From: Citrobacter amalonaticus
Lineage (GTDB): Bacteria; Pseudomonadota; Gammaproteobacteria; Enterobacterales; Enterobacteriaceae
NCBI RefSeq assembly: GCF_018252635.1
Contig: NZ_JAGTXM010000004.1
Span: 124,001-188,000, forward strand
Length of the DNA: 64,000 nt
Direction of reading: 5' to 3'
Part shown: piece by piece, positions 48,179 through 56,650 of the stretch
Layout: each line of letters starts with the position of its first letter
Position numbering within the stretch: position 1 is the first letter of the stretch
Notes under the pieces: model-generated
What the model saw: only the letters and a program-made list of their open reading frames with translations
The model's database searches: none
What the model was told of the DNA's origin: nothing
Made by a program: the position numbers and the translations under genes

Positions 48179-49258
48179 TTATATTCTCGCGCAGATCGCT
48201 TCACCGACCTGTTGTGTTGAGGCACTCCCCTGCAAATCCGGTGTTTTAGGTCCGCTGGCAATCACCTGCTCAATGGCGGCCAGAATCCCGTCATGTGCCG
48301 CAGTGTAATGGGTATCACCCTCTCCTAAGAAATCCAGCATCATTGCCCCTGCCCAGATGGTCGCAATCGGATTGGCGAGATTTTTGCCATAAATATCAGG
48401 GGCTGAACCATGTACCGGTTCGAACAACGACGGGAAGGTACGCTCAGGATTCAGGTTAGCCGAGGGGGCAATGCCGATGGTGCCGGTGCATGCCGGACCG
48501 AGATCGGAAAGAATATCGCCAAACAGATTCGAGGCGACCACCACATCGAAGCGCTCCGGCTGCATCACAAAACGGGCGCAAAGAATATCAATATGCTGCT
48601 TGTCCCAGCGGATATCGGGATAGTGCTGCGCCATGGCCTCTACGCGTGTATCCCAGAACGGCATACTGATCGCCAGACCATTGGATTTAGTTGCCGACGT
48701 CAGCGTCTTACGCGGGCGGCTTTGGGCTAATTCAAACGCATAGCGCAGAATACGATCCACGCCCCGACGAGTGAAAACGGACTCCTGGATGACCACCTCG
48801 TGCTCAGTGCCCGGGTTAATATGCCCGCCCAGCGAAGAGTATTCCCCCTCGGTGTTTTCACGCACGACGTAGAAATCAATGTCGCCCGGCTTCTTGCCAG
48901 CCAGCGGACAGGGCACGCCGGGGAAGAGGCGGACCGGGCGAAGATTCACATACTGATCGAATTCCCGGCGAAATTTCAGCAGCGACCCCCAGAGAGAAAT
49001 ATGGTCCGGAACCGTCTCCGGCCAGCCAACGGCGCCAAAGTAAATGGCGTCAAAGGCGGATAACTGTTCACGCCAGTCATCCGGCATCATTTTTCCGTGC
49101 TCAAGATAATAATCGCAACTGGCCCATTCGAACGTCTCAATGCTGAGCGACAGGTCCCAGCGTCTGGCGGCGGCCTGTAAAACGCGAATGCCTTCTGGCA
49201 GTACTTCCTTACCGATGCCATCGCCGGGAATGGCGGCAATACGACAGGTTTTTTTCAT
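48179..49258 (-). CDS. dmlA: D-malate dehydrogenase (decarboxylating) DmlA
   Basis: A 359-residue member of the isopropylmalate/isocitrate dehydrogenase family (AAIPGDGIGKEVLPEG at the start; NLFGDILSDLGPACTGTIGIAPSAN; FEPVHGSAPDIYGK). It is closest to E. coli DmlA (YeaU), which converts D-malate to pyruvate with NAD. The start at 49258 (MKKTCRIAAIPG) is preferred over GTG 49270. It is divergent from its likely activator dmlR. In E. coli yeaX, yeaW and yeaV separate dmlA from rnd; here they are absent. Confidence 0.94.
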   Translation of the reverse strand: MKKTCRIAAIPGDGIGKEVLPEGIRVLQAAARRWDLSLSIETFEWASCDYYLEHGKMMPDDWREQLSAFDAIYFGAVGWPETVPDHISLWGSLLKFRREFDQYVNLRPVRLFPGVPCPLAGKKPGDIDFYVVRENTEGEYSSLGGHINPGTEHEVVIQESVFTRRGVDRILRYAFELAQSRPRKTLTSATKSNGLAISMPFWDTRVEAMAQHYPDIRWDKQHIDILCARFVMQPERFDVVVASNLFGDILSDLGPACTGTIGIAPSANLNPERTFPSLFEPVHGSAPDIYGKNLANPIATIWAGAMMLDFLGEGDTHYTAAHDGILAAIEQVIASGPKTPDLQGSASTQQVGEAICARI

Positions 49259-49361
49259 ATCAGCTCTCACTTGTAGGGTAGCGAAATTGACTTCCTTCTT
49301 ATCCTATAATTGACTGATCGACAGTTAATCTCTCCAACTGGTGAAACATAAAACACAGATC

Positions 49362-50279
49362 ATGAACAATCCTCCTTTACTGACTGATTTACGCGTCTTC
49401 ATTCTGGTCGCCCGTCGGGCGGGATTCGCCACCGTTGCCCAGGAATTGGGCGTTTCACCGGCATATGTCAGTAAACGCATTGCGCTGCTTGAACAGAACC
49501 TGAATGTGGTTCTGCTGCACCGTACCACACGCCGGGTCACCATTACGGAAGAGGGCGAGCGCATCTATGAGTGGGCACAGCGTATTCTGCATGATGTCGA
49601 TCAGATGATGGATGAACTCTCTGATGCCCGGCAGGTTCCGCAAGGGATGCTGCGAATCATCAGTAGCTTTGGTTTTGGCCGACAGGTGGTGGCGCCAGCA
49701 CTATCCGCCCTGGCAAGACAGTATCCGCAACTGGAGTTGCGCTTTGATGTGGAAGATCGCCTGGTGGATTTGGCCAATGAAGGTGTTGATCTCGATATCC
49801 GCATTGGCGATGACATAGCGCCGAATTTGATCGCCTGCAAGCTGGGAACGAACTATCGAATCCTTTGTGCATCGCCCTCATTCCTGGCACAGCACGGTAC
49901 GCCAAAACAGCTTGCCGATCTTGCGACCTGTTCTTGCCTGGTGATCAAAGAGCGCGATCGTCCCTTCGGGATCTGGCAATTGCAGAATAAAGAGGGGGAA
50001 CACGCCATTAAGGTGACCGGGCCGCTGTCATCGAATCATGGCGAGATTGTGCATCAATGGTGCCTGGACGGGCAGGGAATTGCGCTGCGCTCCTGGTGGG
50101 ATGTCTGCGATAACATCGCCAGCGGTCATCTGGTGCATATCCTGCCAGAGTATTACCAACCGGCCAATATCTGGGCGGTGTATGTTTCACGGCTGGCGAC
50201 ATCGGCCAAAGTGCGTATTACGGTGGAATTCTTACGCCACTATTTTGCCGAGCGCTATCCGACATTCTCTTTGCAATGA
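49362..50279 (+). CDS. dmlR: LysR-type activator DmlR
   Basis: A 305-residue LysR regulator with an N-terminal helix-turn-helix (TVAQELGVSPAYVSKRIALLE, about residues 23-43) and a C-terminal substrate-binding domain. It matches E. coli DmlR (YeaT) closely. DmlR activates dmlA in the presence of D- or L-malate. The two genes are divergent across a 103-base gap, the usual LysR arrangement. The start at 49362 (MNNPPLLTDLRV) is that of E. coli. Confidence 0.94.
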   Translation: MNNPPLLTDLRVFILVARRAGFATVAQELGVSPAYVSKRIALLEQNLNVVLLHRTTRRVTITEEGERIYEWAQRILHDVDQMMDELSDARQVPQGMLRIISSFGFGRQVVAPALSALARQYPQLELRFDVEDRLVDLANEGVDLDIRIGDDIAPNLIACKLGTNYRILCASPSFLAQHGTPKQLADLATCSCLVIKERDRPFGIWQLQNKEGEHAIKVTGPLSSNHGEIVHQWCLDGQGIALRSWWDVCDNIASGHLVHILPEYYQPANIWAVYVSRLATSAKVRITVEFLRHYFAERYPTFSLQ

Positions 50280-50375
50280 AGAGGCGGGTATCAGCGCTTC
50301 CCTTGGGCAGGTGCATCCGTTAGCATATTGTTCCGCAGTTAAGCGAAAAAGTGGTTTCAGGAAGAAGAGGTTAAC

Positions 50376-51014
50376 GTGTTTGCAGAGTATGGCGTACTGA
50401 ATTATTGGACTTATCTGGTCGGGGCTATTTTTATTGTTCTTGTTCCGGGACCGAACACGATATTTGTGCTGAAAAATAGCGTCGGACGTGGAATGAAGGG
50501 CGGTTACCTTGCGGCAAGCGGCGTATTTATTGGCGATGCCGTGCTTATGTTTTTGGCATATGCCGGGGTGGCGACGCTGATTAAAACCACGCCAGTATTG
50601 TTTAATATTGTCCGTTATCTCGGTGCCTTTTACCTGCTTTATCTGGGCGCAAAAATCCTTTATGCCACGCTTAAAGCAAAAGGCGGTGAGACGGCTGAAG
50701 ACGCGGTTCCCTTTGGCGCCATTTTTAAACGTGCGCTGGTGCTGAGCCTGACGAATCCAAAAGCCATTCTGTTCTACGTCTCCTTTTTTGTGCAGTTTAT
50801 TGATGTGAATGCGCCGCACGCGGGACTGTCATTCTTTATTTTAGCGATCACGCTTGAAGTGGTGAGCTTTTGTTATTTGAGCTTCCTGATTATCTCCGGT
50901 GCCTTTGTCACGCAGTATATTCGTACCAAAAAGAAACTGGCGAAGGTCGGAAATTCGCTGATAGGCTTGATTTTTGTCGGTTTCGCCGCGCGGCTGGCGA
51001 CGCTGCAGTCGTAA
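50376..51014 (+). CDS. leuE: Leucine exporter LeuE
   Basis: A 212-residue LysE/RhtB-family exporter with six predicted helices and the family motif [21 protein letters not shown] near residue 25. The C terminus is nearly identical to E. coli LeuE (YeaS). It exports leucine and some other amino acids. The start is GTG at 50376, preceded by AAGAAGAGG. A terminator follows directly. Confidence 0.94.
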   Translation: MFAEYGVLNYWTYLVGAIFIVLVPGPNTIFVLKNSVGRGMKGGYLAASGVFIGDAVLMFLAYAGVATLIKTTPVLFNIVRYLGAFYLLYLGAKILYATLKAKGGETAEDAVPFGAIFKRALVLSLTNPKAILFYVSFFVQFIDVNAPHAGLSFFILAITLEVVSFCYLSFLIISGAFVTQYIRTKKKLAKVGNSLIGLIFVGFAARLATLQS

Positions 51015-51018
51015 GCCA

Positions 51019-51045
51019 GGGCCCGCCTACAGGCGGGCTTTTAAT
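51019..51045 (+). terminator. Intrinsic terminator after leuE
   Basis: GCCCGCCT and AGGCGGGC form a stem with a two- to four-base loop, followed by TTTTAATTCC. It ends leuE. Confidence 0.9.
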
Positions 51046-51097
51046 TCCTTTATCCCTATGAATAATCCATCTTGCTATTCGTCAAAAAATAACTAAT

Positions 51098-51120
51098 AAA
51101 TGGTATTTAAAATGCCAGTT
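51098..51120. promoter_or_regulatory. NsrR operator of yeaR-yoaG
   Basis: The 23-base site is two 11-base inverted halves around one base: AAATGGTATTT, A, AAATGCCAGTT. It fits the NsrR consensus (AANATGCATTT-N-AAATGCATNTT). In E. coli yeaR-yoaG is repressed by NsrR and induced by nitric oxide and nitrate. Confidence 0.75.
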
Positions 51121-51190
51121 ATGAAGCGTAACCTTTCTGGAACAGCGGTTTACTCACAATCGCATCCTGCCGACTGGAAGAGGAAAGGAT

Positions 51191-51553
51191 ATGCTTCAGA
51201 TTCCACAGAATTATATTCACACACGCGCCACACCGTTCTGGAACAAAGAAACTGCACCTGCCGGAATTTTCGAACGCCACCTTGATAAAGGAACCCGACC
51301 GGGAGTTTATCCCCGTCTGTCAGTGATGCAGGGGGCGGTCAAATATCTCGGATATGCGGATGAACACAGCCCTGAAGCCGACACAGTGATGATCATCGAC
51401 GCGGGTCAGTTTGGTGTGTTCCCACCGGAAAAGTGGCACAACATCGAAGTGATGAGCGATGACACTTATTTCAATATCGACTTTTTCGTCGCGCCAGAGG
51501 TACTGATGGAAAGCGCGAATCAACGAAAAGTCATTCATACCGGGAAGAAATAA
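51191..51553 (+). CDS. yeaR: Nitrate/NO-inducible protein YeaR (DUF1971)
   Basis: A 120-residue DUF1971 protein with a cupin-like/tellurite-resistance TehB-N-type fold (ATPFWNKETAPAGIFERHLDKG; DAGQFGVFPPEKWHNIEVMS). E. coli YeaR has the same size and neighbour. Its biochemical role is unknown but expression responds to nitrate, nitrite and NO. AGGAAAGG precedes the ATG. yoaG begins two bases after its stop, so the two form an operon. Confidence 0.94.
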   Translation: MLQIPQNYIHTRATPFWNKETAPAGIFERHLDKGTRPGVYPRLSVMQGAVKYLGYADEHSPEADTVMIIDAGQFGVFPPEKWHNIEVMSDDTYFNIDFFVAPEVLMESANQRKVIHTGKK

Positions 51554-51555
51554 TC

Positions 51556-51738
51556 ATGGGCAAAGCAACCTATACCGTCACTGTGACGAATAACAGCAAT
51601 GGCGTCTCTGTCGATTACGAAACCGAAGCGCCAATGACCTTACTGGTGCCTGACGTCGCCGCCGAAGTAGTGAAAGATCTCGTCAATACCGTGCGCTCCT
51701 ACGATACGGAAAATGAGCACGACGTCTGCGGCTGGTAA
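51556..51738 (+). CDS. yoaG: Small protein YoaG (DUF1869)
   Basis: A 60-residue DUF1869 protein, MGKATYTVTVTNNSNGVSVD...TENEHDVCGW, with only a few differences from E. coli YoaG. The E. coli structure is a small dimeric beta-alpha fold. Its function is unknown. It is the second gene of the NsrR-controlled yeaR-yoaG operon, ending at an intrinsic terminator. Confidence 0.94.
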   Translation: MGKATYTVTVTNNSNGVSVDYETEAPMTLLVPDVAAEVVKDLVNTVRSYDTENEHDVCGW

Positions 51739-51756
51739 GCGACACCACGCAGAGAG

Positions 51757-51786
51757 GAAACCGGCTATCATCAGCCGGTTTTTTCT
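51757..51786 (+). terminator. Intrinsic terminator after yoaG
   Basis: AACCGGCT pairs with AGCCGGTT around ATCATC, followed by six T residues in TTTTTTCTCG. It marks the end of the E. coli-like block. Confidence 0.92.
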
Positions 51787-51958
51787 CGCCTTCCGGAAAC
51801 GTTCCCCAATATCTGCCCTAAAACGGACGAGCGTTGTTATCCCGCGCTAAAATTTACAAACCGCATATTTGCAGGATCAATAAATGCTTAGGCGAAATAC
51901 GGCGAAGCTTTGCGCAACGGCGTGTTGCCAATGACTTGATCCCTACCTGAGCTGCGAT

Positions 51959-51978
51959 TACTGTATATAAAAACAGTA
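51959..51978. promoter_or_regulatory. LexA box of umuD
   Basis: TACTGTATATAAAAACAGTA is a near-perfect 20-base LexA operator, 15 bases before the umuD start codon. A strong SOS box is expected for umuD. Confidence 0.96.
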
Positions 51979-51993
51979 TTAAGGGCGTGCATT

Positions 51994-52413
51994 ATGACGT
52001 TGTACAGACCTGCGGAATGGCGTGAAGTCATTGCCATTCCTCTTTTCAGCGATCGGGTTCCGTGCGGATTCCCCAGTCCGGCAGCCGATTACGTTGAGCA
52101 GAGTATCGATCTTAACAAGTTACTTGTTCAGCATCCCAGTTCGACTTACTTCGTCAGGGCTGCTGGCGACTCGATGATCGATGCGGGGATCGGCGATGGC
52201 GATCTGCTAGTGGTGGACAGTTCATGCACTGCCAGCCACGGAGATATCGTGATTGCGGCGGTGGAGGGAGAGTTCACGGTGAAGCGGTTGCAGCTGCGGC
52301 CCACCGTCCAGCTCAATCCCATGAACAGCGCCTATTCACCCATCATCATCGGCAGTGAGGACGCCCTGGCGATTTTTGGTGTGGTGACATTTATTGTGAA
52401 GGCAGTGAACTGA
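51994..52413 (+). CDS. umuD: UmuD, SOS mutagenesis protein
   Basis: A 139-residue LexA-like self-cleaving protein. The cleavage site C24-G25 (VPCGFPSPA) and the Ser-Lys dyad S60 (AGDSMID) and K97 (EFTVKRLQ) are at the E. coli positions. RecA-stimulated cleavage gives UmuD', which joins UmuC as DNA polymerase V. The first 20 residues and the C terminus differ noticeably from E. coli. Unlike the usual umuDC operon, umuC does not follow directly: 390 bases, a terminator and a second LexA box intervene. Confidence 0.95.
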   Translation: MTLYRPAEWREVIAIPLFSDRVPCGFPSPAADYVEQSIDLNKLLVQHPSSTYFVRAAGDSMIDAGIGDGDLLVVDSSCTASHGDIVIAAVEGEFTVKRLQLRPTVQLNPMNSAYSPIIIGSEDALAIFGVVTFIVKAVN

Positions 52414-52770
52414 CTATTGCTGCGTATTGTTCGTCCCCCTACGTTGCAAACAATACACGCCTGGTTTCCTTGTGATTCCCCAGTGGTCTTGAGGGGTATA
52501 CCAATGACAGGCAGGCTGATTGCTAATTAACCTGCCTGTTTTGTGAGCAGACATGCAAATTTCGGTTTTCGCCGTTGAGGAGAGGGACGGAGCTGTCCGG
52601 CTGACGTAGGGATACGGCATGCGAACCAACCTGATTCACAACGTCATGTCACTCACCCACAGGGTTATGCACCGTTTCTGTGGATAACCGACGACTTTTT
52701 CAGGCAGAACAATCCACTAAGAAAAAGCGCCAGGATTTTGCTTGCAAGTTAAAAAATAACTTAAATAATA
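52414..52770 (+). other. Non-coding spacer between umuD and umuC
   Basis: No supported gene lies in this stretch. It holds an intrinsic terminator at 52506-52543 and then GC-mixed DNA with TTATGCACCG...CTGTGGATAACC. The latter contains one DnaA-box-like TTATGCACC and one TGTGGATAA, on which I place little weight. The last 30 bases are AT-rich promoter sequence leading into the umuC LexA box. Confidence 0.6.
52506..52543 (+). terminator. Intrinsic terminator between umuD and umuC
   Basis: ACAGGCAGG pairs with CCTGCCTGT around CTGATTGCTAATTAA, followed by TTTTGTG. It would uncouple umuC from the umuD transcript. Confidence 0.8.
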
Positions 52771-52788
52771 CTGTATATGAATACAGTA
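52769..52788. promoter_or_regulatory. Second LexA box, upstream of umuC
   Basis: TACTGTATATGAATACAGTA fits the LexA operator and is closely similar to the box before umuD, including the flanking AAT/TT bases. It ends 15 bases before the umuC start codon, the same spacing as for umuD. An in-frame ATG inside the box (52777) is not a credible start. Confidence 0.95.
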
Positions 52789-52803
52789 TTTGTGGGGTGT
52801 ACC

Positions 52804-54069
52804 ATGTTTGCGTTATGCGATGTAAATTCCTTTTATGCGTCCTGTGAGACCGTATTTCGGCCCGATCTGAAAGGCAAACCGGTGGTTGTGCTGTCGAACA
52901 ACGATGGTTGCGTGATTTCCCGCAGTCCCGAAGCGAAACCGTGGGTAGTCATGGGGGCGCCCTATTTCAAACAAAAAGAGGTGTTCCGGCGTCATGGGGT
53001 GGTGTGTTTCAGTTCGAATTATGAACTCTACGGCGACATGAGCCATCGGGTCATGACGACGCTCGAAGCGCTGTCACCGCGTGTTGAAATTTACAGTATT
53101 GACGAGGCCTTTTGCGATCTGACGGGGATCAGCAACTGTCGGGATCTCAGGGACTTTGGCAAAGAGATCCGCGACACGGTCTTAAAGCGGACACATCTGA
53201 CGCTCGGTGTGGGAATTGCGCAAACAAAAACGCTGGCCAAGCTGGCTAACCACGCGGCGAAGAAGTGGCCGCAGCAGACGGGGGGCGTCGTGGATCTGTC
53301 GAATCTCGAACGGCAGCGAAAACTGATGGCGGCCCTGCCAGTGGATGAGGTGTGGGGCGTTGGTCGGCGTATCAGTAAAAAACTGACCGCGATGGGCATA
53401 AAAACGGTACTCGATCTGGCGGATACGCACATCTCGGTGATACGCAAGCACTTCAATGTCGTACTGGAAAGGACCGTGCGGGAGCTACGCGGTGAACCTT
53501 GTCTGGCGCTTGAGGAGTTTACGCCTGCGAAGCAGGAGATCGTTTTCAGTCGATCATTTGGCGAGCGTATTACGGAATACGAACAGATGCGCCAGGCGAT
53601 TTGTGCTTATGCGACCCGGGCGGCGGAGAAACTCAGGAGTGAGCATCAGTATTGCCGGTTCATTTCGGCATTTGTGAAAACGTCGCCGTTTGCGCCGAAT
53701 GAAACCTGGTACGGCAATAGCGCATCTGTGAAACTGCTGACACCGACACAGGACAGCCGGGACATCATCAGCGCGGCCATGCGATGCCTGGATGCTATCT
53801 GGAAAGAGGGGCATCGTTATCAGAAGGCGGGCGTCATGCTCGGTGATTTTTTCAGTCAGGGCGTGGCGCAACTCAATCTGTTCGATGATAACGCGCCACG
53901 TCCCAACAGTGAGAAGTTAATGGACGTTCTGGATACGCTCAATGCCAAACAGGGAAGAGGAACGCTGTATTTTGTCGGGCAGGGGATCCAGCCACCGTGG
54001 CAGTTGAAACGGCAGATGCTTTCTCCGCGCTACACCACGCGTTTTTCCGATCTGCCGGTGGTCAGGTGA
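52804..54069 (+). CDS. umuC: UmuC, DNA polymerase V catalytic subunit
   Basis: A 421-residue Y-family translesion polymerase. It begins [14 protein letters not shown] with the first catalytic aspartate; the DE pair is in [10 protein letters not shown] (D100, E101). The helix-hairpin-helix ([17 protein letters not shown]), the little-finger domain and the beta-clamp motif QLNLFD (near residue 360) are all intact. It is one residue shorter than E. coli UmuC near position 47. It has its own LexA box rather than translation from umuD mRNA. The downstream neighbour, the MBL gene, faces it. Confidence 0.96.
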   Translation: MFALCDVNSFYASCETVFRPDLKGKPVVVLSNNDGCVISRSPEAKPWVVMGAPYFKQKEVFRRHGVVCFSSNYELYGDMSHRVMTTLEALSPRVEIYSIDEAFCDLTGISNCRDLRDFGKEIRDTVLKRTHLTLGVGIAQTKTLAKLANHAAKKWPQQTGGVVDLSNLERQRKLMAALPVDEVWGVGRRISKKLTAMGIKTVLDLADTHISVIRKHFNVVLERTVRELRGEPCLALEEFTPAKQEIVFSRSFGERITEYEQMRQAICAYATRAAEKLRSEHQYCRFISAFVKTSPFAPNETWYGNSASVKLLTPTQDSRDIISAAMRCLDAIWKEGHRYQKAGVMLGDFFSQGVAQLNLFDDNAPRPNSEKLMDVLDTLNAKQGRGTLYFVGQGIQPPWQLKRQMLSPRYTTRFSDLPVVR

Positions 54070-54132
54070 TCGCCGCATCAGGTATGAATAATCGGGAGAC
54101 GAAAACAGGGTCTCCCTTCACGCCATCTGATA

Positions 54133-54969
54133 CTACATGGGGAAAGTCAGCGTGAGCCCCACGCCTGTTTCTTTAAGATCCACATAGCGCGACAGATGGA
54201 TTTTTGCGGCAAGATCGGTGCAATGGCTGGGGTAAAACGTATTAGCCGACAATGCGCTGAGATATTTCCCGGTTTCTGAGAGTAACGATTCATCGGCATT
54301 AAGGAGATGAAAACCGCCTATAACGGACGCAATTTTCGATTCTCCTGTGACTGATTTTGCGTACTCGATAATATTACAAATCCCGGCATGGGAGCATCCG
54401 GTTACAATCACCAGTCCATCCTTTGTCTTAATTGCCATCGCGCTATCGTCAATCACGTAATCAGCCGTTAACTTATTATCATGATCGTGTGTGTGGCCTA
54501 CCGGATTTTGCGCTTCATAATGGTTAAGACGGGGGATTTGCCCTAAAAAAGTGATCTCTTCTGATAATTTCAGAGGCTGCGTGGAACTGATGACATTAAA
54601 GAAGTAATCAAAACAAAGGGCATTATGGTTCATCCCAATGGGTTTTGACGCATAAAATTTAGGCAGGAATGCGGCGGGGTGGGCGACGATATCGACTTTC
54701 TTTGGGGGAGGTGATGGCAGTCTGTCGTAATGCTGGAACAAATGGTTTAACCCCCAGGTATGATCATTATGTCCATGTGATAATACAATTTTATCAATGT
54801 GCGTAAGATCGAGACCCAGGATCTGTGCATTTTTCAAAAAAATATCAGAGTAGCCAACATCAAAAAGAAGTTTTAACCCAGAGCATTCAATGAAATAGCA
54901 AACACCAGGTTCTCCAGTCAAATACCTGTCAATGTAAGTATTATTATCTACCAGTATGGTTAATTTCAT
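54133..54969 (-). CDS. MBL-fold metallo-hydrolase (COG1237-like)
   Basis: A 278-residue metallo-beta-lactamase-fold protein. Metal motif HxHxDH is present in LSHGHNDHTWGLNHL (about residues 63-77). Later metal ligands are likely in VTGCSHAGICNI and IGGFHLLNAD. The pattern is that of the family around methanogen ribofuranosyl-aminobenzene phosphate synthase-like and uncharacterised DhpF-type hydrolases. It is not a true beta-lactamase. The gene is AT-richer than its neighbours and has no E. coli K-12 counterpart that I recognise, suggesting acquisition. Substrate unknown. Confidence 0.75.
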   Translation of the reverse strand: MKLTILVDNNTYIDRYLTGEPGVCYFIECSGLKLLFDVGYSDIFLKNAQILGLDLTHIDKIVLSHGHNDHTWGLNHLFQHYDRLPSPPPKKVDIVAHPAAFLPKFYASKPIGMNHNALCFDYFFNVISSTQPLKLSEEITFLGQIPRLNHYEAQNPVGHTHDHDNKLTADYVIDDSAMAIKTKDGLVIVTGCSHAGICNIIEYAKSVTGESKIASVIGGFHLLNADESLLSETGKYLSALSANTFYPSHCTDLAAKIHLSRYVDLKETGVGLTLTFPM

Positions 54970-55153
54970 CACTCCGCATCCCATTCGGATTCAGTATGTC
55001 GATTGACGTCATTATTGAACCTTTTAAATTTCTGAAGCAAATCATAACCGCGATCTCTGTCACATAAGTGAGGGGCAAAAACAGCGGACATCAAAACAAG
55101 GGGTAGTCGCACAGCACAATGTGGTGTATAAATTGATCATACAAAAAGTATGA

Positions 55154-55174
55154 ATTAATACATTATGTATTAAT
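55154..55174. promoter_or_regulatory. Perfect palindrome before the RidA/lyase cluster
   Basis: ATTAATACAT, T, ATGTATTAAT is a perfect 10+1+10 inverted repeat ending 23 bases before the RidA-like start codon. A shorter repeat, CATAC-N5-GTATG, lies just upstream (55138-55152). The position suits an operator, probably for the regulator encoded at 56651; that link is inference. Confidence 0.6.
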
Positions 55175-55197
55175 CAAGAAACACAGGAGAGGCGCAC

Positions 55198-55587
55198 ATG
55201 CACCCGGATATCACACTGAACACAACATCCCATGGGCTTCCTCCCGCCGGACACTACTCAGCGAGCGTGACTGCAGGGGGATTTGTTTTTATCTCAGGGC
55301 AACTACCGGTCAACCAGCACGGTGAGAAAAAGGCGGGAGCGTCTTTTGCGGAACAGACCAGACTCGTTCTGGAAAATGTGGATGCCTGTCTGAAGGGAGC
55401 CGGTGTATCCCGTCAGCATTTAGTTTCTGTGCGTGTCTATGTGACAGATATCAATCAATGGCCGACGTTTAATGAGATTTACGCCGAATGGATTGGCGAT
55501 TTCCGCCCATCACGCGTCGTTGCTGGGGTTGCAGAACTGCATTATGGTTCTGCTTTAGAAGTGGAAGCTATCGCGCTGGCGCAATAA
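55198..55587 (+). CDS. RidA-family enamine/imine deaminase
   Basis: A 129-residue Rid-family protein (YSASVTAGGFVFISGQLPVN; NVDACLKGAGVSRQHLVSVRVYVTDI). The substrate-carboxylate arginine is in the RPSRVVAGVAEL block and a glutamate ends EVEAIALAQ. It differs from YoaB (41 kb) and from housekeeping RidA. CAGGAGAGG precedes the ATG. It starts a three-gene set with a PLP-dependent lyase 30 bases downstream. Such lyases release enamine/imine products that Rid proteins hydrolyse, so a joint role is likely. Confidence 0.9.
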   Translation: MHPDITLNTTSHGLPPAGHYSASVTAGGFVFISGQLPVNQHGEKKAGASFAEQTRLVLENVDACLKGAGVSRQHLVSVRVYVTDINQWPTFNEIYAEWIGDFRPSRVVAGVAELHYGSALEVEAIALAQ

Positions 55588-55617
55588 GCCCGACGCTTAA
55601 CGCTATAGAGGTGAAAA

Positions 55618-56598
55618 ATGACTGATATTACACGTCCGGAATATGCTGATGTTGCCGCCGCTGCCGAGCGTATTGCAGGCTATGCAAACAAGACGCCGGT
55701 AATGACATCCCGGACCGTCAATGCGGAGTTTAGCGCTGACGTTTTTTTTAAATGTGAAAACCTCCAGCGTATGGGAGCCTTCAAGTTTCGTGGGGCGATG
55801 AATGCGTTACGCCAGTTTACGCCGCAACAACGTGCTGCTGGCGTGGTGACATTTTCTTCCGGAAATCATGCCCAGGCGATAGCGCTGTCAGCAAAATTGT
55901 TGGGTATTCCGGCGACAATCATCATGCCTCATGATGCGCCAGCCGCGAAAGTGGCGGCGACCAAAGGGTATGGTGGCAATGTCGTCATGTACGATCGCTA
56001 TACGGAAGATCGTGAACAGATTGGCCGTGAACTGGCGGAAAAACACGGGCTGACGCTCATCCCTCCCTACGATCATCCCCATGTTATCGCCGGTCAGGGC
56101 ACCGCAACCAAAGAGTTGATTGAGGAGGTTGGCCCACTGGATGTTCTTTTTGTCTGTCTGGGAGGCGGTGGTTTACTTTCAGGTTCAGCCCTGGCAGCCC
56201 GGCAACTGTCGCCGGATTGCATTATTTATGGCGTGGAGCCTGAAGCGGGTAACGACGGACAGCAGTCATTTCGAAGCGGAAAAATCGTTCACATCGATAC
56301 GCCAAAAACGATTGCTGATGGTGCACAGACGCAGCATCTGGGGCACTATACGTTCCCTCTGATTCAACAATACGTTAATGATATTCTGACCGTTTCAGAC
56401 GATGAATTAATTGCCTCGATGAAATTTATGGCAGAGCGTATGAAAATTGTCGCAGAACCCACGGGCTGTCTTGGCTTTGCGGCGGCAAGGGCGAGAAAAG
56501 CAGAACTCAGCGGGAAAAAAGTCGGCATTATCATCAGCGGCGGCAATGTGGATATCGCGCGCTACGGTGAGTTTCTGGCCGGGAAATCCGTCTCGTGA
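55618..56598 (+). CDS. PLP-dependent hydroxyaspartate/threonine ammonia-lyase
   Basis: A 326-residue fold-type II PLP enzyme of the serine/threonine dehydratase family. The PLP lysine is in GAFKFRGAMNAL (about K58), the phosphate/substrate loop is SSGNHAQA, and the glycine-rich PLP-phosphate loop is CLGGGGLLSG. The pattern is closest to threo-3-hydroxyaspartate ammonia-lyases and serine racemase-like enzymes, single-domain without an ACT regulatory domain. The product would be an imine of oxaloacetate or a 2-oxo acid plus ammonia. The exact substrate is not determined by sequence alone. Confidence 0.85.
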   Translation: MTDITRPEYADVAAAAERIAGYANKTPVMTSRTVNAEFSADVFFKCENLQRMGAFKFRGAMNALRQFTPQQRAAGVVTFSSGNHAQAIALSAKLLGIPATIIMPHDAPAAKVAATKGYGGNVVMYDRYTEDREQIGRELAEKHGLTLIPPYDHPHVIAGQGTATKELIEEVGPLDVLFVCLGGGGLLSGSALAARQLSPDCIIYGVEPEAGNDGQQSFRSGKIVHIDTPKTIADGAQTQHLGHYTFPLIQQYVNDILTVSDDELIASMKFMAERMKIVAEPTGCLGFAAARARKAELSGKKVGIIISGGNVDIARYGEFLAGKSVS

Positions 56599-56650
56599 GG
56601 CTGTAAACGAAGAGCAATAATGACAACGGGCATCACTGTGGGAGACCGGC

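Noticed and set aside
52640-52700. DnaA-box-like words TTATGCACC and TGTGGATAA between umuD and umuC as a replication origin
   Set aside because: Only two loose words, with no iterons, no replication gene and clear chromosomal context.
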